From the NCBI GenBank assembly GCA_023299965.1, contig JALZVN010000368.1, positions 1 to 6,439 of the forward strand: a DNA stretch of 6,439 nucleotides, in the 5' to 3' direction. The stretch comes from Saprospiraceae bacterium. Its GTDB lineage: Bacteria > Bacteroidota > Bacteroidia > Chitinophagales > Saprospiraceae. The translations under genes were made by a program, and so were the position numbers. Below are positions 1-5,846 of this stretch, piece after piece. Below the pieces are notes generated by a model, which had not been told where the DNA came from, did no database searches, and saw nothing but the letters and a program-made list of their open reading frames with translations. How positions within the stretch are numbered: position 1 is the stretch's first letter; every line of letters starts with the position of its first letter.

Positions 1-42
1 TCTGAAGATGCTGCGGATGTTATTGCGTCTGAGGAGGAATAA
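1..42 (+). CDS. 3' end of a rightward gene, acidic C-terminus (partial)
   Basis: The first frame is open from base 1 and reads SEDAADVIASEEE, then TAA at 40-42. The acidic, Ala-rich tail is typical of a genuine disordered C-terminus, but 13 codons could be open by chance. If real, the gene is convergent with the DUF5682 gene, the two stop codons being 5 bp apart. That spacing would leave no room for another leftward gene directly downstream of DUF5682. No ATG or GTG start exists on the minus strand within 1-47, which fits this reading. The product cannot be identified from so little sequence. Confidence 0.45.
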   Translation, partial: SEDAADVIASEEE

Positions 43-47
43 TATTT

Positions 48-2246
48 CTATTTGTCAATAAATATTTTTTCTAGTACGGGCATGATTACGCGTATGCGTT
101 CTTGATTGAAACTTCTTTTTTCTAGTGGTTTCTCTTTTCTACCATTCCGTGCATAATGAATTAGCTTTCTTTTTTCAGCGGGGGAAAACTCGGCAAAGGT
201 TCTTCGTAATACGGGAACAATCTCCATGAAATGACTTTCTTCTACCTCGTCCAACCAATCATCGACAATCTTCCAGAAAGGGTAGTGATGGATCAAGATC
301 ATAGCCGAGCCAAATAAAAATCCTTCTATCCATAGTGCTTGTTCCATGGACTGTGATCCAACGGATAACTGATAGTGCATTTTTTGGGATACTTTTTCGG
401 AGGTGTAAATCTTGCGCTCGAAGAGTATGCGATGCACTAAAGCATCAAGCATAGTATGGGTGCCAGAATTTTCTGCTATTCTGATAAGGGTCTGATACCA
501 ATCATGTATATAGTTTGGATTTTTCAGGATGAAAATGCTGTGGTTGAGTCTCTGGATTTTTTGAAAGAGTTCATTGGCTAGGTCTTCATTGATGCCGATA
601 CAAGTAGTAGGTAGTCCAATCATAATCCTAGGCAATACATTTTGTAGGATTTCTTCGATTTGAGTGTAGTCTAGTTTTCTAGTACTCCCATAGCGCATAG
701 CATCTATGAGTTGTGGTACCAGAGTCATGAGCGCGCTAGTGTCCGATTGGAGCACTGCAAGCTGACTGATTTGCTGTAATAATGAGGATAGGGCTAAAGG
801 CAAATCTGCCTTGAGTACTTTCTCTAATAATTCTGCTAGTCGATCTAGTTTGGATTCGTTTCTCACATTATGGACTACATAGCTGCGGGTAGCTTCCTGG
901 ATATCGTTACCCCACATACTGGCTTCAATGACACGAATGGAGTATTCAGGCTTCCATTTGAGTTTCCAGGTTTCGCTAAATGATCCAGTGGCATAGCGGG
1001 AGCCTTTTCTTGCTTTACCAAAAGGAATATTTAGAATAGATAGCCTATGCAGTAGTTTACTGCCAAGCAACCCTGTTGGTTTTCTTAGATCTAATTTTTT
1101 GGTCGTCGGATCGGAGCTGTTATATTCCTTGCTTAATCTTGCCTTTTTGATTTGCTGGAGAACGTCTTTTTGTAGAGGGACAGTAGGTACATTTTTGGGC
1201 AGTTTGCCTACTTTGTTTCCAATGACAAGGTTTGTTTCTATCAGATTGAACTTGACATCGAGTCCATTGCAAAGCGTACTGAGCGCAGCTTCCTTCAATT
1301 CTATCAGTCCAGGAAGCGGTATGTCTCTCAACGCTGCCAGATGCTTGGCAAGGTTAACGGCTTCTATGATATTAGCGGAAGAGGCGTCGAGTCCATTTTT
1401 TCTAAGCAAACGGGCAGCCTTCGTTAACCAACGAGTAGCGCTGTCCTTTTTTGAGTTGAAGATGAGATCGTACCAAGCTGGGGAGTCTACTCCAGCGGCG
1501 TATCCTCCTGAACGCGCTAATCTTTCATAGGTCCACGGGATCCAAGTGGCTTCGGTCTTTATTTTCTTGAGCCCTTTTAATAAAGCGTTATCGTCTTTCT
1601 GTTTGAATGCGGATAAGTCGTTGAGTGTAGGGGCATGCCATGCTCCACAGATAACCGCGATGCGATCAAAGTTGTTTTTGATGGCATTGCGAATTTGATT
1701 ACGCATGTAGGCTTCTCTCAAGAGGGTTTCTCGTTCTTGATCGATTATTTCTTTTCTTAGCGCACCGACCATATCTTCGATGAGGGCAAATATTTCCATC
1801 CCGCTCTCGGCGTATTCAAAAGTGAAATCCCACCATCTTTCACTGTCTTTAAAACCTGCGATTTGCGCTAGATTTCCAAGTGGATCTGTGATGTCCAAGT
1901 CATTAGAGTATTGATTTTCTTCTGGAAGTGGTAAGCTTTGAGATTGGGGCAAATCGATAAATCCCATTTCCAAGTTGTGCTTGTGCCCATATTGTAGGGC
2001 TTGCCATTCTGGTGAAAATTTAGCAAAAGGATAAAATGCAGCTTGATTAAAATCTGCAGGATTATATATCAAGATGGCTAAGGGGAGTTTCATCTTTTTG
2101 TTCGCACTCAACGGAATGACTTTTTCTGCATCTGCAGGTGCTTCGATCAATATACAATCGGGCTGAAACTCCTCTAAGGCTCGCATAACATTTTTTGCCG
2201 AGCCGGGACCATGATGTCTGATGCCAAAAACCTTATGCTTATTCAA
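48..2246 (-). CDS. DUF5682 family protein, putative TIKI/TraB/EreA-like hydrolase linked to a MoxR ATPase
   Basis: This 732-residue cytoplasmic protein has no signal peptide or membrane segment. The N-terminal third is the recognisable part: GIRHHGPGS at 8-16, IEAPAD at 34-39, a YPFAKFSPEWQAL block at 72-84, FIDLP at 96-100, an REAYMRNQIR helix at 177-186, CGAWH at 200-204, then a GYAAGVDSPAWYD block shortly after. I recognise these as DUF5682 hallmarks. Two G-x-x-H motifs (8-11, 201-204), an early Glu (35) and an Arg/Glu-x-x-Met helix just before the second motif resemble the TIKI/TraB/ChaN/EreA superfamily, whose members use Glu and His for hydrolysis; this link is inference. The C-terminal two thirds look helical and are unassigned. 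The start is TTG at 2246-2244, chosen because the conserved GIRHHGPGS block begins seven residues later and the next Met (residue 21) would remove it. TTG follows the ATPase stop codon by one base, implying coupled translation. Stop is TAG. The substrate is unknown. Confidence 0.85.
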   Translation of the reverse strand: MNKHKVFGIRHHGPGSAKNVMRALEEFQPDCILIEAPADAEKVIPLSANKKMKLPLAILIYNPADFNQAAFYPFAKFSPEWQALQYGHKHNLEMGFIDLPQSQSLPLPEENQYSNDLDITDPLGNLAQIAGFKDSERWWDFTFEYAESGMEIFALIEDMVGALRKEIIDQERETLLREAYMRNQIRNAIKNNFDRIAVICGAWHAPTLNDLSAFKQKDDNALLKGLKKIKTEATWIPWTYERLARSGGYAAGVDSPAWYDLIFNSKKDSATRWLTKAARLLRKNGLDASSANIIEAVNLAKHLAALRDIPLPGLIELKEAALSTLCNGLDVKFNLIETNLVIGNKVGKLPKNVPTVPLQKDVLQQIKKARLSKEYNSSDPTTKKLDLRKPTGLLGSKLLHRLSILNIPFGKARKGSRYATGSFSETWKLKWKPEYSIRVIEASMWGNDIQEATRSYVVHNVRNESKLDRLAELLEKVLKADLPLALSSLLQQISQLAVLQSDTSALMTLVPQLIDAMRYGSTRKLDYTQIEEILQNVLPRIMIGLPTTCIGINEDLANELFQKIQRLNHSIFILKNPNYIHDWYQTLIRIAENSGTHTMLDALVHRILFERKIYTSEKVSQKMHYQLSVGSQSMEQALWIEGFLFGSAMILIHHYPFWKIVDDWLDEVEESHFMEIVPVLRRTFAEFSPAEKRKLIHYARNGRKEKPLEKRSFNQERIRVIMPVLEKIFIDK

Positions 2247-2247
2247 C

Positions 2248-3336
2248 TTATCTTGATTTACAAGCTTCGTAAAGATCTTTCCATTCTTTTCGATCCTTGA
2301 TGACGGTTTCTAGATATTCTTTCCACGCTACTTCATCTGTCTTTGGATCTTTGACGATTGCTCCTGTGAGACTAGCTGCAAGATCATTGGCGGTCATAGT
2401 ACCACTGCCAAAATGGGCTGCTAGTATAACGCCATTATTCACTACGGAAATAGCTTCTGCGGTACTCAATGTACTACCAGGTACTTTGAGTTTCATTTTG
2501 CCATCTGTAGTCCCACCAGATCTCAGCTCTCTAAATATAGTAACGAGTCTATTGATTTCTTCTACAGGTACTTTGCTCTTCGGCATGGCTAATTTTTGTA
2601 CAAATTTTTCTACTCTAGTTTGTACGATTTTAACTTCTTCATTAAAGGACTTTGGCAGAGGCATGACTACGGTGTTGAATCTACGTCTCAAAGCACTCGA
2701 TAAATCGTTGACTCCTTTGTCTCTGTCATTGGCAGTCGCGATTACATTAAATCCTTCTATAGCTTGCTGCTCTGTATTGAGCTCTGGTATAGGGAGCGTC
2801 TTTTCTGATAGCACAGTGATAAGTGAATCTTGTACATCAGAAGGAAGACGAGTCAATTCTTCAACTCTTACAATCTGGCCAGATTGCATGGCTTTCAAAA
2901 CAGGGGAGACCACTAAAGATTTTTCTGAGGGTCCTTCTGCCAAGAGTTTTGCATAGTTCCACCCATACCTTAAGGACTCTTCTGAGAGACCCGCTGTACC
3001 TTGGATGAGTAGTTTAGAAGTGCCTGAGATCGCTGCAGCTAGGTGTTCTGACAGCCAAGTCTTAGCGGTTCCGGGGATACCTAGGAGTAGTAAGGCACGA
3101 TCCGTTAATAAAGTGGCTACTGCTACTTCTATCAATCTCCTGTCTCCGTAGTACTTTGTTTCTATCTCCGTGCCATCGTCAAGTTTTCCTCCAACAATAT
3201 AAGTGACTACCGACTTAGGAGATAGCTTCCAATTGGCGGGTTTATTTTTCACATCGATTTTGCTCAATGCGTCTAACTCTTTTTTGTAGGCATCCTCAGC
3301 ATGAGGTCGTTGGATATTGGTATTCTTCTTGGGCAT
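2248..3336 (-). CDS. MoxR-family AAA+ ATPase
   Basis: This 362-residue protein is a single AAA+ module with a short N-terminal extension. Walker A is GIPGTAKT at 86-93. It is followed by a QGTAGLSEESLRYGWNYA block at 112-129, the substrate/pore-side region typical of this MoxR group. Walker B reads IVRVEE at 155-160, with Glu in place of the usual Asp before the catalytic Glu. Sensor 1 is ATAND at 200-204 (Asn203), and the arginine-finger region is LRRRF at 216-220. The normal sensor-2 Arg is not evident; the equivalent place reads KVPGSTLSTAEA at 284-295. MoxR ATPases form hexamers that remodel or activate partner proteins, often with a vWA protein. Here the partner is most likely the DUF5682 protein encoded one base downstream. 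ATG at 3336-3334 is the natural start. A 136-bp gap separates it from the upstream membrane-protein gene, so it may have its own promoter. The family call is firm; the cellular target is unknown. Confidence 0.93.
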   Translation of the reverse strand: MPKKNTNIQRPHAEDAYKKELDALSKIDVKNKPANWKLSPKSVVTYIVGGKLDDGTEIETKYYGDRRLIEVAVATLLTDRALLLLGIPGTAKTWLSEHLAAAISGTSKLLIQGTAGLSEESLRYGWNYAKLLAEGPSEKSLVVSPVLKAMQSGQIVRVEELTRLPSDVQDSLITVLSEKTLPIPELNTEQQAIEGFNVIATANDRDKGVNDLSSALRRRFNTVVMPLPKSFNEEVKIVQTRVEKFVQKLAMPKSKVPVEEINRLVTIFRELRSGGTTDGKMKLKVPGSTLSTAEAISVVNNGVILAAHFGSGTMTANDLAASLTGAIVKDPKTDEVAWKEYLETVIKDRKEWKDLYEACKSR

Positions 3337-3383
3337 ATTTGTTTATCTTACAATGATGCGGTAATGAATGCTAAATCAAGGAC

Positions 3384-3406
3384 TACTTTTTATGATGCAA
3401 AAAGTA
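3384..3406. repeat. 8-bp perfect inverted repeat in the gap upstream of the MoxR gene
   Basis: TACTTTTT (3384-3391) and AAAAAGTA (3399-3406) are perfect inverted arms around a 7-base loop. The element lies about 67 bases past the stop of the PycTM-family gene and about 48 bases before the MoxR ATG. The stem has only two G/C pairs, so it would be a weak terminator. It could equally be a regulator site. The rest of the 3337-3472 gap is AT-rich and holds no open gene and no convincing TTTG / TAnnTTTG promoter pair on the minus strand. Confidence 0.4.
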
Positions 3407-3472
3407 ACACAACTAATTGGTAGTCACATAAGCTAATTTTGATTTAGTATTTTATGAAAATTACCGAAGCAT

Positions 3473-4669
3473 TTATCTTAAAAAGGCAATCATAAAGGTA
3501 AGCACAGTCACCACAAATCCGACCATAAATACATTATATGAGTAGGAAAGATATCTATATTTCTGATCGAGTACTTTTCCTAGAAAATAAAGATCTCTAG
3601 TCATGTTACCATAGATGAGTTCACTATCTCTAAACATGGCATCCACGGCACTTTCAAATTGTTCCAGATCTAAATGTACAAAATTGCCAAAGAAGACTAT
3701 GTTCTTTTGGGTTTCCTCAAGAGGCATATTGCTTCGATTGATTCTGGTCACTTTAGGTCTTGCAGAAAGTACCGCACAAATCAAAGAGGTCAATCCTGTA
3801 ATCAAAAATATGACCACTGGTACGATGATCATAGGGTTGGTCTCCGTGATATTTCTATAAGATAAAACAGAGATAAGCACAGAAATCATAATCGCGTTGA
3901 CCGAGATCATAATATTGGCTTTTTGATCGGCGATAGCACTTAGGTTTATATGATTTCTAAAGTTGGCTCTAAAGAAAGTTTGGGTCGCATCATTTGGCAA
4001 TCTTTTTTCAAGATTCTGAAATGTGCGTAGTTTTTCATGGTCCCATGCTTTAGGACCGTTTCTTTTGTTTCTCTTTATTTTTTGACTGTAGTCTAGTAGT
4101 TGTTGATTGAGTATAGGTTTGTACGTGAGCTCTGTATGTGGGTAGTGAAAGTTGACCGATTGTATGGCTTCATATTGTTTGGTATTCCACTCCAGATTTG
4201 ACATGCCTTCAGGCTCAAAAGAGAGGGATTCCATTTTGTGTAAAGCGGTTTGTGCAGGGTCTACTTGCGCATAGGTCTGTGCATGAATGCCATCGGCTAA
4301 TAGTTTCTGAGCGGCTGTACTTTTCTCCTTTTTTTGAAAAAAAGTGTTTAAGGCATTTGTAACCGCTTGGACAATATTGGGGTCAAGAGTTTGTTGCGAG
4401 GCATAATTTTTCCATAGAGACAAAGCGCTATCCGCTATCATGGTTCTATTTTGCGCCATTCCTGAAGTGTAGAATATGCTAGCTAACTTTGCTTGCTCTA
4501 CAGCCTCTGCTCCAATGTTTTTCTCTGCATTAGCGATTTCCCCTATCTTATGACACAAGGAGATACAGAACTGGTAATTGTGGAAGACCAATTTTTTATC
4601 AGAATGAAAAAAAGGAGCAGCATAATGAAGTGCTTTCTCTACTATTTCTGAATGAATGATTTCAGACAT
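3473..4669 (-). CDS. Pycsar effector family (PycTM/DUF5706) membrane protein with degenerate N-terminal HD domain
   Basis: The protein has 398 residues. Residues about 1-225 align by pattern with the HD-hydrolase domain that precedes DUF5706 in many Bacteroidota proteins, but key ligands are gone: the usual H-N-x-x-H reads HNYQF at 30-34, and the F-H-D-T-G signature reads FYTSG at 66-70. Enzymatic activity is therefore unlikely. The PycTM part starts near 234 with RANFRNHINLSAIADQKANI (234-253), the family's pre-membrane motif, followed by TM1 (about 253-271), TM2 (about 280-303), a soluble stretch, and TM3 at the extreme C-terminus (about 380-397). In Pycsar phage defence, PycTM effectors are thought to damage the inner membrane on sensing cCMP or cUMP. 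No pyrimidine cyclase is encoded nearby, so such a role is not supported here. ATG at 4669-4667 is preceded by an AT-rich leader. The upstream gap to the secreted-protein gene is 68 bp, so co-transcription is possible. Family call is strong; function is open. Confidence 0.85.
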   Translation of the reverse strand: MSEIIHSEIVEKALHYAAPFFHSDKKLVFHNYQFCISLCHKIGEIANAEKNIGAEAVEQAKLASIFYTSGMAQNRTMIADSALSLWKNYASQQTLDPNIVQAVTNALNTFFQKKEKSTAAQKLLADGIHAQTYAQVDPAQTALHKMESLSFEPEGMSNLEWNTKQYEAIQSVNFHYPHTELTYKPILNQQLLDYSQKIKRNKRNGPKAWDHEKLRTFQNLEKRLPNDATQTFFRANFRNHINLSAIADQKANIMISVNAIMISVLISVLSYRNITETNPMIIVPVVIFLITGLTSLICAVLSARPKVTRINRSNMPLEETQKNIVFFGNFVHLDLEQFESAVDAMFRDSELIYGNMTRDLYFLGKVLDQKYRYLSYSYNVFMVGFVVTVLTFMIAFLR

Positions 4670-4737
4670 GAATTATTTTTGTCCGAAATTATGAAATTCT
4701 AGCCAATAGGTAGCAATAGATTTTAATATAGCGCAGA

Positions 4738-5763
4738 TTACTTTCGCGCTGAAGTATGCGCGCGTATGAAATACGATTCCAATTGAGCTATTTTTTCTGA
4801 ATTAGGTTGACCTTCAGGAGTGGGTAGATACCTAGATACATACGCTTCATAGTGTATGAAATCGTTTACATAGTTGCTGTCAAGCGCTTTTGATAGTTCT
4901 TTGAGTCCGTGAAATTGGGGGTTGTTCTCTTCATGTCTCAAATAGGAAACTAGGGCATTCAATAAGCATTCTTTTTCTTCTACCAGCCATGAGGGTTGGT
5001 CAGAAATGGTGCTCATTTTTGATTTGTGTTGATCGTCTTCTTGCCATACAGATTTACAAATGGCGTATGTTCTCCAAGGTTGAGACTTAAAACTTATAAA
5101 GGTTTTATCTTCACGCTTGGCAATGCAATAAGAAAATTGCATTTCCCATTTGGCATGAATCTTTTTATTAGCCTGCAGAGTCAAATCAAAGTACTTTTCT
5201 AGTGTTTGAATTTCTTCAGGACTATAGTGGTATTTAGAGTAGGGTAGAAGCACCTTTGCATTAAAAATATGCTTCCAAGCAAATTCGGGTTTCTTGGTCT
5301 CCAAGTATGCCCTTGCTAGAAAGTATTCGTTTTCAAAAGTGAAATCATTGGACGATTCCTGATGGAAATGATGAAGTAAGGCTTCATCATATTTTCCTAG
5401 CGCAAAATAGTTGTAAGTCAGTTCCTTTAAGTCAACCGCTGCGCTTGCTTGGGTTTTGTTTTTTAGAATCTTCTTAATTCTTTTTTTGAGTTTCTTGCTA
5501 TTCGATTTGCTGATAACTTTCGAACTAAGGACACTATTTTTAGGCGTCCCCGTAGACTTTTCGGTTGATTGGCCCGCTAGTCGACAATTAGCAAAAGCTT
5601 TTGCTTCGAGATTGTTTGTTTCTTGAAGCATGTACTTTTCAGGGGTATTCATCACGATATCCTCCATTTCCTCCGGGGTACGGAGGAATTGCGCATTACA
5701 ATAGTAACTAATTGACAAAAATATCGTCAATACTGCGTATTTTACTCTGATTTTCAAGTACAT
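4738..5763 (-). CDS. Secreted TPR-like protein of unknown function
   Basis: The reading is 341 residues from ATG at 5763-5761. Residues 1-24 form a clear signal peptide: basic start (MYLKIRVK), a hydrophobic core (YAVLTIFLSISYY) and a CNA|Q cleavage site of the style common in Bacteroidota. It lacks a proper lipobox, so export to the periplasm or outside is more likely than lipidation. A Lys-rich segment at about 86-103 is followed by two helical repeats with TPR character (YNYFALGKYDEALLHH near 117-132, and ENEYFLARAYLETKKPEFAWKHI near 144-166). The remainder is helical and I do not recognise it. The frame can be extended 14 codons upstream to a TTG at 5805, but that puts a useless tail before the signal peptide. 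It reads away from the DUF937 gene and ends 68 bp before the PycTM-family start. TPR-like repeats suggest protein binding; no function can be assigned. Confidence 0.75.
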   Translation of the reverse strand: MYLKIRVKYAVLTIFLSISYYCNAQFLRTPEEMEDIVMNTPEKYMLQETNNLEAKAFANCRLAGQSTEKSTGTPKNSVLSSKVISKSNSKKLKKRIKKILKNKTQASAAVDLKELTYNYFALGKYDEALLHHFHQESSNDFTFENEYFLARAYLETKKPEFAWKHIFNAKVLLPYSKYHYSPEEIQTLEKYFDLTLQANKKIHAKWEMQFSYCIAKREDKTFISFKSQPWRTYAICKSVWQEDDQHKSKMSTISDQPSWLVEEKECLLNALVSYLRHEENNPQFHGLKELSKALDSNYVNDFIHYEAYVSRYLPTPEGQPNSEKIAQLESYFIRAHTSARK

Positions 5764-5783
5764 ATACAAGTATTTTACTCTGA
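5737..5783. repeat. 14-bp direct repeat, 33-bp period, flanking a start codon
   Basis: GTATTTTACTCTGA occurs at 5737-5750 and again at 5770-5783. One copy sits just upstream of the ATG (5763-5761) of the secreted-protein gene, the other inside its signal-peptide codons. The 33-bp period is close to three helical turns, which would put both copies on the same DNA face. It is also a whole number of codons, so a small in-frame duplication (RVKY twice in the extended frame) is an equally simple origin. Confidence 0.6.
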
Positions 5784-5791
5784 AATGGTAA

Positions 5792-5811
5792 TTTTGTTTG
5801 TACAAACAAAA
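5792..5811. promoter_or_regulatory. Perfect 20-bp palindrome, candidate operator in the divergent spacer
   Basis: The half-site TTTTGTTTGT (5792-5801) is followed directly by its exact reverse complement (5802-5811) with no loop. It lies in the 83-bp spacer between the divergent starts at 5763 and 5847. A zero-loop dyad suits a dimeric DNA-binding protein better than an RNA hairpin. Each half also carries TTTG words that match the Bacteroidota -33 element, so binding here could block or guide transcription in both directions. Confidence 0.5.
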
Positions 5812-5825
5812 CGTATTTAATTTTC
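5797..5825 (+). promoter_or_regulatory. Candidate Bacteroidota-type promoter for the DUF937 gene
   Basis: TTTG at 5797-5800 (or the copy at 5793-5796) is followed after 17 (or 21) bases by TAATTTTC at 5818-5825, a 5-of-6 match to the -7 consensus TAnnTTTG. A start site near 5830 would leave a leader of roughly 15-20 bases before ATG 5847. The -33 words lie inside the 20-bp palindrome. A full -7 match, TAATTTTG at 5789-5796, also exists but has no -33 box at the right distance. Confidence 0.35.
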
Positions 5826-5846
5826 ACATTTATATAATATACAATT

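Noticed and set aside
1099..1530. 143-codon open frame on the plus strand
   Set aside because: It lies antisense inside the DUF5682 gene, has no recognisable family, and its composition is what the reverse strand of that gene would give.
2297..2956. 219-codon open frame on the plus strand, plus a smaller one at 2823-3008
   Set aside because: Both are antisense to the conserved ATPase motifs. The Ser/Leu-rich translations look like shadows, not proteins.
3615..3865. Two short plus-strand frames (3615-3860 and 3674-3865)
   Set aside because: They overlap each other and the PycTM coding region on the opposite strand; no start signal or family match.
3473..4669. A working Pycsar defence system
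   Set aside because: There is no cyclase gene in the window and the HD domain lacks its ligands, so only family membership of the effector part can be claimed.
4670..4737. Promoter for the PycTM-family gene (TTG, 22 bases, TAATTTCG on the minus strand)
   Set aside because: The -7 box is imperfect and would leave a leader of only a few bases; too weak to list as a feature.
5764..5805. TTG-initiated 14-codon extension of the secreted protein
   Set aside because: It would place a polar/aromatic tail before a complete signal peptide, and the TTG lies within the 20-bp palindrome. ATG at 5763 is simpler.
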